Below, piece by piece: positions 1 to 8,663 of a stretch of 32,107 nucleotides of DNA. Under the pieces are notes generated by a model that ran no database searches, was not told where the DNA came from, and worked only from the letters and a program-made list of their open reading frames with translations. The DNA is from Ignavibacteriae bacterium HGW-Ignavibacteriae-2 (GTDB taxonomy: Bacteria > Bacteroidota > Ignavibacteria > Ignavibacteriales > Melioribacteraceae): NCBI GenBank assembly GCA_002839805.1, contig PGYT01000031.1:57500-89606 (forward strand), read 5' to 3'. Position 1 is the stretch's first letter. The number at the start of each line of letters is the position of its first letter. A program made the position numbers and the translations under genes.

Positions 1-393
1 TATTTGATTTATTTGGTTTGAAGCGGGACCCCACTGGTTTAATTCAATCGGATTGAAAAAGTCATTTTATACGATTATTCCCAATTGAGAATAAATAATT
101 CAAATAGAAGTATTGAGGAAAAATTGAATTATTTTTTCCAAAAACGGATAAGAGTAGTACAAAATTACAGTTTCTGTGTAATTAACAGTATAGTAAAAAA
201 GTTTCTTAACGCCTTTTTTCAGAATCAGGAATATTTTAAAATTGAATCCATGGAATATTCATTCCAACCGAAAAATTCATTAGTCGGTAAAGAGGATTTA
301 AGATTATTATTTCGCCTAATAAATTGATTATAAGAACCGAACACGGATTTTCAAATTAAACAACAAACTTTCATAAACTAAAAGGAAGATCTG
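1..393. other. Left-edge stretch without a convincing gene
   Basis: No supported gene. The only open frame of any size runs from a TTG at 85 to 327 (80 codons). It has no ribosome binding site, no signal peptide and a low-complexity Asn/Lys/Phe-rich composition typical of AT-rich noncoding DNA, so I do not call it. The stretch contains a 7-1-7 inverted repeat (TTCAATC-G-GATTGAA, 43-57) and a small 6-bp inverted repeat (TGGAAT/ATTCCA, 251-266). The promoter of the gene at 394 should lie here, but I cannot point to boxes with confidence. Confidence 0.6.
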
Positions 394-3171
394 ATGAAAA
401 AATTTACAATTTTTCTTTTTCTATTCGTTTGTTCTTGGCTTTCAGCTCAAACCCCAGAATGGGAATGGTTGAATCCGCTACCGACAGGCGTATCACTAAA
501 TGCTGTATATGCGCCAAGTGAGAACACAGTGTGGGCTTTCGGTGATGTATCTGCGCTGCTAACCACTAAAGACGGCGGAATAACCGCAGTAGTAAATTAT
601 ATCGATCCGCAACAGAGAGATCTTATTGCTGTTTCTTTCGCCAGCGCTAATGTTGGATATACGGTTGGTGAAGATGGACTGATGATGAAAACTATTAATG
701 GGGGTCTATCCTGGAGCGCTATAAACCACACTATGGGTGATTTGGATTTTTACAGCGTAGGCGCTGCAAGCGAACAAGTTGTTTACGTTGGAGCATCTAG
801 CGGTAAATTATTTAAAACTGCCGATGGAGGCACTACGTGGACCGAATTAAATTCAGGAGTTACAAAAACAATTTATACAATTGACGTAGTTTCTCCCAAT
901 AACATTTATGCAGCTACCGCATCAGGCGGTGGATTAATACAATCAAAGAACGAAGGGGCTACCTGGACAAATGTTACTCCGGCAGGACTCACTAAAACCG
1001 TTAAGACTATCGATTTTATAGATGCCGCCAATGGTTGGGTTGCAGAAGATACCAATTACAAAATATTTGCCACAAAGGACTCCGGTAAAACCTGGACCTC
1101 AGTAGCTTTAACAGATAAATATTCGATAACTAAAATACTTTTTGTTGATAATCAAACAGGGTTTTTAGTTAATGCAGCAGGAAACGTTTTAAAATCTATC
1201 GATGGCGGGGCAACATGGTCTAACCCAATTAACCTGACTATCAACGATTTTTATGATTTAACTTATGTGAAGGGCACAAACGTATTATACGCAGTTGGTC
1301 GATATGGAGTTATTGCGAAGACAACTGATTTGGGAGCTACATGGACAAATGTTTCAACTGCTGTATATGAAGAAGATTTTCGCGTGTGTAAATTTTTTGA
1401 CGAAAAAAACGGTATGGTTGCCGGCGGAGCAACATCAGGCTTCGGTAATATTCTGCTTACAAACGACGGCGGTGACTCCTGGACTGCTGCAAATTACAAT
1501 TTAGGAAGCAGAGTTTATGGAGTTGCAACCCCAACACGTGATATTTGGTATGTAGCGAGACAAAGCTCCAATTTAATCGCTAAAACAACCGACTGCGGCG
1601 CAACTTTTGTTGAACAAGCTACTCCTCTTGCAAGCGCCACTAAACATTTTTATGATGTTGAATTTCCTAATGAAAATTTTGGTATGGCAGTTAGAAGCGG
1701 CGGTGAAATTATTAAAACTGAAGATGGCGGCGCTAACTGGGTTGAATTAGCGACACCAACTACTAAAGCTATTTACGCGGTAACTGTTCTTAATAATCAA
1801 AACGCTTTTATATGTGGAAGCGGCGCTTTCCGTACAACTGACGGTGGAACTACATGGGAAGAAATGGATATTAAAATCCCCGGCACATTTTTTAGCATGA
1901 ATTTCTATGGTGATAAATTGGGTTATATTGCCGGTTACAGTGGCGGATACCCTCAATTAACAAAAACAACTGACGGTGGAAACACCTGGAATGCTATCAA
2001 TTTTCCGACTGATTTTGACAGATTCGGAAGTGTTTGGGCAATTGAAATTATAAATCCTCACGCAGTTTGGTTAGGATTAATAAACGGTGATATGTTATAC
2101 TCCGAAGATGGCGGCGATACCTGGAATGAGTACCCCAGAATGCACAAGAGCACAATATTCGGAATTTCTGCAGTCGGCAAAAAAATGTATCAGGCAGGCA
2201 ACGGCGCTATTATTATGAAAAGCTCAATTCCTGCAAACTTAGTAGATATTGAACCCAGCATAGTTGCTGTTGAGGATGTTGCCGATGATCAGGGTGGTAA
2301 AGTAAGATTAACAATTAAAGCCAGTTCCAACGACACACCCGTATTGAATAAAATAGTTAGTTATTCTGTATGGCGTGAAAATACTTCCGGATTGTGGGAT
2401 GCAATAGGTTCGTTCTCGGCTTTGCAAACTAACTATTATTATTATGTTGCTCCTACACTTGGCGATTCTACTGTGGATGCGGTTACATGGTCTAAGTTTT
2501 ATGTTACTGCTCACACCGCAAGTCCAAAATTATATTATTTATCAGATGCGGCCAGCGGTTACTCAATTGATAATATCGCACCAAATGTACCGGGTGGTTT
2601 TGTAGCAAAATTGGGTGACGCGATTGTTGAATTAAACTGGGAGATTTCAAAAGACCTTGATTTCAGATATTTTGAAATTTACAGATCTACCGAAGAGAAT
2701 TTTGACCCCACTACTGCTGATCCAATTGCAGTGCTGACCAAAAATTTATATTCTGATAATGAAGTGTCAGTTGGAACCAAATATTATTATAAATTAGCAG
2801 CGGTGGATTTTGCCGGAAACAGAAGCGAATATACATCAACTATTTCCGCACTTGTTACAGGCGCTGAAAATGTAATGGGAATGGTACCTGAAGATTATAC
2901 GATTTCACAAAATTATCCTAATCCGTTTAATCCATCTACAACTATTAAATATGGTGTGCCGGAAGAAAGTAACGTTAAAGTTACTATTTATAACACTTTA
3001 GGCGAAGTTGTATTAAATGTAGTTAATACGGTTCAGAGAGCGGGATATCATGTAATTAATTGGAACGCTTCTAATGTTCCTTCTGGAATTTATTTCTATT
3101 CCATTGAAGCTAATCCTTTAAGTGGTGGAAAAGGATTTAAAGCTTCTATGAAAATGATGTTAATAAAATAA
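394..3171 (+). CDS. Secreted YCF48/Asp-box propeller protein with FN3 and T9SS sorting domain
   Basis: Predicted extracellular protein of 925 residues, exported by Sec and then by T9SS. Residues 1-19 are a signal peptide ending in SAQ. Residues about 25-615 carry 13 copies, some degenerate, of a (T/S)xDGGxTW motif. This is the Asp-box/BNR signature of YCF48 (HCF136-like) beta-propellers, and the number would fit two seven-bladed propellers. About 727-822 is a fibronectin type III domain. About 831-925 is a type A T9SS C-terminal domain opening with QNYPNPFNPSTTIKY and ending SGIYFYS...MLIK. An AAAGGAAG ribosome site sits just before the ATG. It is followed by a hairpin, so it may be its own transcript upstream of module A. 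It is the only one of the three propeller proteins here with an FN3 domain. The role is unknown; ligand binding or a scaffold at the cell surface is inferred. Confidence 0.88.
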   Translation: MKKFTIFLFLFVCSWLSAQTPEWEWLNPLPTGVSLNAVYAPSENTVWAFGDVSALLTTKDGGITAVVNYIDPQQRDLIAVSFASANVGYTVGEDGLMMKTINGGLSWSAINHTMGDLDFYSVGAASEQVVYVGASSGKLFKTADGGTTWTELNSGVTKTIYTIDVVSPNNIYAATASGGGLIQSKNEGATWTNVTPAGLTKTVKTIDFIDAANGWVAEDTNYKIFATKDSGKTWTSVALTDKYSITKILFVDNQTGFLVNAAGNVLKSIDGGATWSNPINLTINDFYDLTYVKGTNVLYAVGRYGVIAKTTDLGATWTNVSTAVYEEDFRVCKFFDEKNGMVAGGATSGFGNILLTNDGGDSWTAANYNLGSRVYGVATPTRDIWYVARQSSNLIAKTTDCGATFVEQATPLASATKHFYDVEFPNENFGMAVRSGGEIIKTEDGGANWVELATPTTKAIYAVTVLNNQNAFICGSGAFRTTDGGTTWEEMDIKIPGTFFSMNFYGDKLGYIAGYSGGYPQLTKTTDGGNTWNAINFPTDFDRFGSVWAIEIINPHAVWLGLINGDMLYSEDGGDTWNEYPRMHKSTIFGISAVGKKMYQAGNGAIIMKSSIPANLVDIEPSIVAVEDVADDQGGKVRLTIKASSNDTPVLNKIVSYSVWRENTSGLWDAIGSFSALQTNYYYYVAPTLGDSTVDAVTWSKFYVTAHTASPKLYYLSDAASGYSIDNIAPNVPGGFVAKLGDAIVELNWEISKDLDFRYFEIYRSTEENFDPTTADPIAVLTKNLYSDNEVSVGTKYYYKLAAVDFAGNRSEYTSTISALVTGAENVMGMVPEDYTISQNYPNPFNPSTTIKYGVPEESNVKVTIYNTLGEVVLNVVNTVQRAGYHVINWNASNVPSGIYFYSIEANPLSGGKGFKASMKMMLIK

Positions 3172-3194
3172 AACTTGTACTTCATGTACATTCA

Positions 3195-3232
3195 GACAGA
3201 GCCCGAATTCCTTTTTCTGTACGGGCTCTGTC
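3195..3232 (+). terminator. Perfect 11-bp inverted repeat, probable terminator hairpin
   Basis: GACAGAGCCCG (3195-3205) and CGGGCTCTGTC (3222-3232) are perfect complements around a 16-nt loop, placed in the 86-bp gap between the propeller gene and the TonB receptor. No clear U-run follows, so it could be a weak terminator, an attenuator or an RNA-stability element. A smaller TGTAC/GTACA stem lies just upstream at 3176-3190. Confidence 0.55.
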
Positions 3233-3257
3233 ATATGATTTAGGCGGCTTTTCATAA

Positions 3258-5951
3258 ATGACAAATAATAAAAAAATAATTTTTCAGATTATAATATTTC
3301 TGTCTTTTAATGTTAGCGTTTCTTTGATCGCTCAGGGAAACCTTGCTGTATTAAAAGGAAAAGTAACTGACAGCCGAGGTGAAATTCTACCATTTGCCAA
3401 TATTATACTTAAAGAGAATAATGTTGGTGTAGCCTCCGATGCTAACGGAAACTACAGACTTTCAACTAGACCCGGCGTTTATACTGTTGAGATTTCATTT
3501 GTAGGTTATGAAACTTATACTGATAAAGTTATTCTCGCGGAAAATAGAGTCCTTGAGATCAATTACTCCTTAAAAAGCATCTCATTTAATATCGGGGGAA
3601 TTGAAGTAATTGGTACAAATGATTTTATTCCATTGGAATCTACAACAAAAACAGAAATTTCATCAGGCGAAATTGAGCACATTCAGGCATCCAGTCTAAA
3701 TGATGTTATGCAGTTGATTCCCGGTGTTGAAACAACTAATCCTACCTTAAATGAAGTTTCACAAGCTCAGATTAGAGGCGGAGAAGGTTATGGAACCCAA
3801 ATAATGTTAGATGGCGCGCCAATATCTAATAACTCGAATATGCAGGAAGGTGTTGGAATCAGCACAAGCCGCGGAGTTGATATGAGGGCTATTCCGGCGG
3901 AGAATATTCAGAAAGTTGAAATTTTAAGAGGTATTCCATCCGCCAAATATGGAGATCTTATAGACGGACTGATCATTGTTAAAACAAAATCTTCCGTGCA
4001 GCCGGCAAGATTTAAAATGAAGTACAATCCCAATATTTATGAGGCAAATCTAGGAAGCGGTGTTTCACTCGGAGAGTGGGCTGTTAACGGAAACATAAAT
4101 ATCGCTTCTTCTCAAAGGGATATTAGAATTGAAGGAGACGGATATACAAGATTAGCTCTTCAATTATCCACTGAAAGAAACAGCGAGTCATTTTCGGCGC
4201 ATAACATTATATATTTTACTCGTGCTTTTGATGAACGGTTAGAACAACCAGGTTATGCTCTTCGCGAAGCATCGTATAACAAAGATATAACGGCGAAATA
4301 TACAGGGAATTTCGATTTTGTTTTCAACAGTTTCAGCGAGCTTAACACAAGTATTTCAGTTAATTATACTAACCGGGATTCTTATTTTCAGCAGCTGATT
4401 TCAAGGGATAACATTGTTATTTCCGATCGTGTAACTGAAGGCACCCAAGAAGGTTTTATGGTTTTCGGAACGTATCTGGGTAAAAAGTGGGTTAAAGGGG
4501 AGGAGTGGAATTTATACGCAAACACCGACTATACCAACAGGTTCTATACAGGCGACTATTTAAATAGTTTACTCGCCGGATTTACATGGAAAAATGATTT
4601 TAACATAGGGAAAGGTATTGTTTTCGATCCCTTGTACCCGCCGTCCTTGTCTGTGCCTACTCCAAGAATTAGAACGTTTAATCAAATTCCCTCCTACCAG
4701 AGTTTAAGTTTTTATTTGGAAGACAAAATTGTTGGCAAGTTTATAAAACCATTTACACTTCAAATAGGATTCCGTTATGATATTTACCGACCTACGGGTA
4801 TAGATTTTAAAGGACTGTGGGGCAAAGGAGATTTAATTAAAGGTAAGAACGGTTCATATTTTAATCCAAGAATTAATTTCTCGTATAATCTTACCGAGTA
4901 CACTCAGTTGAGATTAAACTACGGCACAACTACTCTGGCTCCTAATTTTGCGAGAGTTTTCGCGCAGGATGATTATTTCGATATAGTTGATACGAGCTCG
5001 GTGGTTGATCCTGGCAATCCGGAAAGTAACTTCTCTCTTGTTTCAACATATATTAAAAAGGTATCGAATCCTGAGTTGAAAGCGCCAAAGCAGAAAAAAT
5101 ATGAAGTGAGTCTTGATCAGGAAATAGGTTTCTTCGGATTTAGTTTAACGGGTTTTATAAATAGAACCGATAACGATTTTAGCACTATTGAGAAACCGGT
5201 TATCTTTTATAAATACTCCTATCCATTGTATCCTGATTTGACAAACAGATCAGTTAAAGACACGCTTATGGATACATACTATTCTACCATAAATGACGGG
5301 TGGTCAGAAACAAAAGGAGTGGAATTTTCATTAAGGACAAAAAAAATAGCTATTGTAAATACAATCTTTAAAATGGATGCTTCTTATTATTATAAAACAA
5401 GCGGAGTAAAAAATAATTTTTACTTCAGTACTATGAGATATATTAAAGAGCTAGGAATAGAAGTATTCCCGCGATATAACGACTATTCAACGTATTCGAA
5501 AAATCTCCTTATAAACTATCGTTTCGATATACAGGCAGAACCTTTGGGTGTTTGGGTAACTTTGCATCTTCAGCAAAAAGTTGTTGAAATAGACGGACGA
5601 AAAAATTATGCTGATACATTAGCTACCGGATACTATACAGCCGCGGGAGAATTAGTTTCAATTCCGGAATCTCAAAGAACAAATCCTTTGTACGAAAAAC
5701 TATCGCGCAACATTGAATCATATCAATTAAATGAAGAAAATAAACCAGTAAATTGGCTTGTAAACTTAAAGGTTAGTAAATCTTTATGGCAGGGCGCTGC
5801 AATTTCTTTTTACGTAAATAATTTGCTTGCCAGTAATCCTTTATATAAAAGCGCTAGAAGTACCGACAAATACCCTTCCTATACAAGGAGAAATCCTGGC
5901 ATCTTTTATGGAATAGAATTTCATTCATCTTTAGATGGTTTATATAAATGA
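3258..5951 (+). CDS. TonB-dependent outer-membrane receptor, module A (no STN domain)
   Basis: Predicted outer-membrane TonB-ExbBD-energised importer of 897 residues. Residues 1-26 are a signal peptide ending in IAQ. About 30-110 is a CarboxypepD_reg-like beta-sandwich (GKVTDSRGEILPFANI, later VGYETYTDKV). A possible TonB box (GGIEVIG) is near 113-119, then a plug (GVETTNP, QIRGGEGYG, MLDGAPISNN, VEILRGIPSAKYGD) and a long beta-barrel ending NPGIFYGIEF. It is clearly paralogous to the receptor at 15120: for example, SGEIEHIQASSLNDVMQLIPG here matches SGEIEHYQATHLGDVLDLVPG there. Unlike that paralogue it has no N-terminal STN domain, so it should not signal directly to FecR. Its stop overlaps the next start (ATGA). 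The substrate is unknown; the neighbours suggest a metal or a peptide/protein cargo. Confidence 0.9.
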   Translation: MTNNKKIIFQIIIFLSFNVSVSLIAQGNLAVLKGKVTDSRGEILPFANIILKENNVGVASDANGNYRLSTRPGVYTVEISFVGYETYTDKVILAENRVLEINYSLKSISFNIGGIEVIGTNDFIPLESTTKTEISSGEIEHIQASSLNDVMQLIPGVETTNPTLNEVSQAQIRGGEGYGTQIMLDGAPISNNSNMQEGVGISTSRGVDMRAIPAENIQKVEILRGIPSAKYGDLIDGLIIVKTKSSVQPARFKMKYNPNIYEANLGSGVSLGEWAVNGNINIASSQRDIRIEGDGYTRLALQLSTERNSESFSAHNIIYFTRAFDERLEQPGYALREASYNKDITAKYTGNFDFVFNSFSELNTSISVNYTNRDSYFQQLISRDNIVISDRVTEGTQEGFMVFGTYLGKKWVKGEEWNLYANTDYTNRFYTGDYLNSLLAGFTWKNDFNIGKGIVFDPLYPPSLSVPTPRIRTFNQIPSYQSLSFYLEDKIVGKFIKPFTLQIGFRYDIYRPTGIDFKGLWGKGDLIKGKNGSYFNPRINFSYNLTEYTQLRLNYGTTTLAPNFARVFAQDDYFDIVDTSSVVDPGNPESNFSLVSTYIKKVSNPELKAPKQKKYEVSLDQEIGFFGFSLTGFINRTDNDFSTIEKPVIFYKYSYPLYPDLTNRSVKDTLMDTYYSTINDGWSETKGVEFSLRTKKIAIVNTIFKMDASYYYKTSGVKNNFYFSTMRYIKELGIEVFPRYNDYSTYSKNLLINYRFDIQAEPLGVWVTLHLQQKVVEIDGRKNYADTLATGYYTAAGELVSIPESQRTNPLYEKLSRNIESYQLNEENKPVNWLVNLKVSKSLWQGAAISFYVNNLLASNPLYKSARSTDKYPSYTRRNPGIFYGIEFHSSLDGLYK

Positions 5952-7135
5952 AAAAAAAGATTTTACCAATTATATCGGCATTATTTTTATTATTAATAAA
6001 TTCCTGCGATACATCGGTGGCTATAGAGGAAAAACCGATCGATAAAGATCGTGAAACAGTTTTTAAGATAAGCCTCGTAGATAAAACAGGTAATTTGTTA
6101 AAATTATATGGAAGCCAGAAAGTTGTAAATACTGAAGTACTGCTTAAATCAAACTCTTTGGGAGTCGAATATAAGCTTACTTCGGACGACGAAGGTCAAA
6201 TTTCATTTTCAGGTGTACCCTCGGATCTGTTTCTTGTTTCTGTTAAAAGAAACCTTACACGTGAAGAAATGTTGGTTTTAAGAGGACAGGAGCTTGATTT
6301 CTATCGGCTCGTAAATTCTAAAATAAATTTAATTGAACTTAGAGCTGACAATAAAAATGTAATTGAAGTGCCTCTTGATACCTTAATTTTGGATTCACCC
6401 CTTAAGATAAGCGAAATATATGCGTGCGGACCACCCTCGGCAGGATTATATTTTCATGATAAGTATATTGAAATTTTTAATCAGTCCGATTCTACTGTAT
6501 ATCTCGATGGATTATTGATTGTAGATGTTTACGCAAGCAGTTATTACGGACTTAATTATATAGACGATCCCAAATATATTCATTCAAAAAGCATTTGGAA
6601 GTTTCCTGGCAGAGGGACTGATTACCCGATTCATCCGGGTGAATTTAAAGTTTGTGCTGAAGACGGACTCGATCATAGAATGAATGCCCCTTATAGCGTA
6701 GATCTGTCTCATGTAAGTTTTGAGTTTTATAAGGATGACGCGCCCGACGTAGATAACGCTGCGGTGCCTAATATGATTAAAATTTATCAATCAGCCGGTA
6801 ACGACTGGTTGATTGGCGGAGAAAAAGATGCTCTCGTAATAGCGCAGTTCGATGAGGACTCGCTTATCTGGTATGACGATCAACTATTACTGCCCATAAA
6901 AAGCGTGCTCGACGGCGTTGAATATTTAGATGATTTAACAAAGCTGAAAGAAAAAACCCTTACTCCTATGATTGATGCAGGCGCGACGGGAGGAATAGAA
7001 TTTTATACCGGGAAAACAATGGAGCGTATACTAATTAATGAAAACGGAAAAATCAGATTAAAAGACGATAATAATTCCTCTTTCGATTTTAAAGTTTATG
7101 AACACCCTACTCCCGAATATCATAGCTCCTTATAG
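5948..7135 (+). CDS. DUF4876-type surface lipoprotein, module A
   Basis: Predicted lipoprotein of 395 residues. A short signal sequence ends in a lipobox LLINSC with the lipidated Cys at residue 20, so it is anchored in a membrane and probably faces the surface with its receptor partner. About 40-115 looks like a prealbumin/CNA-B-like sandwich (LTSDDEGQISFSGVPS). From about 155 there is a segment like a lamin-tail domain (ISEIYACG..., YIEIFNQSDSTVYLDGLLIV), followed by the marks FPGRG, YPIHPGEF, DHR and VPN, which recur in the paralogue at 18103. The start overlaps the receptor stop (ATGA), implying translational coupling. I assign DUF4876 from the pattern and from the receptor-DUF4876-DUF6850 gene order. 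No catalytic motif is visible; an accessory or substrate-binding role is inferred. Confidence 0.75.
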   Translation: MKKKILPIISALFLLLINSCDTSVAIEEKPIDKDRETVFKISLVDKTGNLLKLYGSQKVVNTEVLLKSNSLGVEYKLTSDDEGQISFSGVPSDLFLVSVKRNLTREEMLVLRGQELDFYRLVNSKINLIELRADNKNVIEVPLDTLILDSPLKISEIYACGPPSAGLYFHDKYIEIFNQSDSTVYLDGLLIVDVYASSYYGLNYIDDPKYIHSKSIWKFPGRGTDYPIHPGEFKVCAEDGLDHRMNAPYSVDLSHVSFEFYKDDAPDVDNAAVPNMIKIYQSAGNDWLIGGEKDALVIAQFDEDSLIWYDDQLLLPIKSVLDGVEYLDDLTKLKEKTLTPMIDAGATGGIEFYTGKTMERILINENGKIRLKDDNNSSFDFKVYEHPTPEYHSSL

Positions 7136-7139
7136 GTGA
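7134..7139 (+). promoter_or_regulatory. Ribosome binding site that decides the DUF6850-A start
   Basis: AGGTGA overlaps the TAG stop of the preceding gene and lies 5 nt before the ATG at 7145. The alternative GTG at 7136 is inside this site and has no site of its own, so 7145 is the better start. Confidence 0.6.
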
Positions 7140-7144
7140 ATTTT

Positions 7145-8650
7145 ATGCCCGTAAAAAAAAATATATTACTTTTAATTGCATTTTGCTTCTCGTTCAATTT
7201 ATTTGCGCAAAGTTATGCCGATAAATTTTTTAATCTGAATAATTATTTGAATCAGTATTATATATCCGAAAATCCAGCGTTTCTACACCTTGATAACAGC
7301 GATGAATTATTATCTATTTCATCAGGTTATAGCGGAACGGAAGGATCATTTAAAAAATTTGTTGATCCCGGTAAAACAACCAACTACTCTTTGTCGTTCG
7401 AGGGGAAAAAAACGCTTGATTCAATTCAGATCTTTAAAGGTTCGTTCTCTTTAAGCAAACAAGAATATCGCGACTGGCAGTGGAATTTTACAAAATATTA
7501 TAATTCCGGCACACCTTTTCTTATCGGGGATAGTACCACGGGAAAATCCAGATTTAACGGCATCAACATTCGTTCCGCTTATAACCGATTATTGATAGAA
7601 GGTTTATATGCCGGAGCTAAAATAAACTATTTTGTTGATGAAGGCTTAAAAACCATCTCCCCTCGTCCCGTCAGCGAACACAGGGAGATAGGATTAACAT
7701 TAGGTTTGGGATATTATTTAACTACCAATTTCGTTGCCGGTATTTCTATAGGCATGTATGACAACTTCGAAAAAATAAACTACAAAGAAGACGAAGGCGC
7801 GATTTATCAGGAAACAAAAATTTATAAATACAGTGGCTTGGATCTGCCGCAGATCCTTTCTAAAAAAACAGAAAGCAGATATTATTATTACAATGGTTAT
7901 AAAGGGAATTTGGGTTTCGATTTTAAGATGAATGAAAAAATTAAAGTCGTTTCGAAATTTGAATTAGAAAACTTGCGAAGCAGTATTAGTGATGGTTCCA
8001 CAAGACCTTACGATGTTGGTTACTATAATGTTAATAACTATTCCGGTCAATTAGCCGCAGTCTATTTATTGGAATATTTTTCAGGATTTATGAATTACGA
8101 ATATTTTAATACAGCAGGTTGGGCTAAACATCCTTATTATAATATATTGTTGATGGAGAATGAAGGGGAACATCACAAAATTGGATTGGGCTGTAATTAT
8201 AGAATTACAAACAATTTGTCCATGGCATCTGATGTATCTTACAAATTGGGCTCGATTGAGTATAACGACTATTACAGCGGTCTTGACTGGAATGGCGACA
8301 GCAACGAATTTAATTTTAAATTTGGCTTAAACATTGCCGTATCTTCTATTATAAAAACAAAATTGATTTACGGTTATGGGGTAAAAAAAATATTCGATGC
8401 GACAATGAATTATATCGGGGAATCTTTTTTTTCTAGTAATCCTAGAAGAACCGACGCGCTTTTTTTACTGACCGATTACAGCAATCATTTTGTCGGCGCT
8501 GAATTTAACCTGTTATTAGAAAAAGCCGGTAAAATTTGTTTTAATATCAATTATAACAAATATAGTCCTGATGAGTCATCGGTTCAATATAAGAATAGTG
8601 ATCTTAACAAAGTTGAATTATTACTTGAATACAGGGTGAATGTTTATTAG
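7145..8650 (+). CDS. DUF6850-type outer-membrane beta-barrel protein, module A
   Basis: Predicted outer-membrane protein of 501 residues. Residues 1-22 are a signal peptide ending in FAQ. The remainder is dominated by alternating hydrophobic/polar, Tyr- and Asn-rich strands typical of a porin-like barrel, and it ends in an aromatic/hydrophobic strand (VELLLEYRVNVY) consistent with a BAM recognition C-terminus. An early segment ENPAFLHL resembles YNPAWLIA in the gene at 19220, which holds the same place in module B. I assign DUF6850 from this resemblance and the gene order; the family has no known biochemical function. A role as partner barrel or assembly factor for the adjacent receptor/lipoprotein is inferred. 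The ATG is chosen by the AGGTGA site; a GTG three codons upstream is possible. Confidence 0.7.
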   Translation: MPVKKNILLLIAFCFSFNLFAQSYADKFFNLNNYLNQYYISENPAFLHLDNSDELLSISSGYSGTEGSFKKFVDPGKTTNYSLSFEGKKTLDSIQIFKGSFSLSKQEYRDWQWNFTKYYNSGTPFLIGDSTTGKSRFNGINIRSAYNRLLIEGLYAGAKINYFVDEGLKTISPRPVSEHREIGLTLGLGYYLTTNFVAGISIGMYDNFEKINYKEDEGAIYQETKIYKYSGLDLPQILSKKTESRYYYYNGYKGNLGFDFKMNEKIKVVSKFELENLRSSISDGSTRPYDVGYYNVNNYSGQLAAVYLLEYFSGFMNYEYFNTAGWAKHPYYNILLMENEGEHHKIGLGCNYRITNNLSMASDVSYKLGSIEYNDYYSGLDWNGDSNEFNFKFGLNIAVSSIIKTKLIYGYGVKKIFDATMNYIGESFFSSNPRRTDALFLLTDYSNHFVGAEFNLLLEKAGKICFNINYNKYSPDESSVQYKNSDLNKVELLLEYRVNVY

Positions 8651-8663
8651 CAAAGGAAATTTT

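Noticed and set aside
87-105. A second Fur-like site, GAGAATAAATAATTC
   Set aside because: Only about 8 of 19 positions match, which is unremarkable in such AT-rich DNA.
85-327. Small open frame of 80 codons
   Set aside because: TTG start, no ribosome site, low-complexity composition, no recognisable motif.
394-2230. Regularly spaced repeats that might suggest a CRISPR array or DNA tandem repeat
   Set aside because: The repetition is at protein level (Asp-box motifs about every 45 residues) with divergent DNA; there are no identical repeats or uniform spacers.
394-3171. Photosynthesis (photosystem II assembly) role suggested by YCF48 similarity
   Set aside because: Signal peptide and T9SS tail place these proteins outside the cell, and no photosynthesis genes are present; only the propeller fold is shared.
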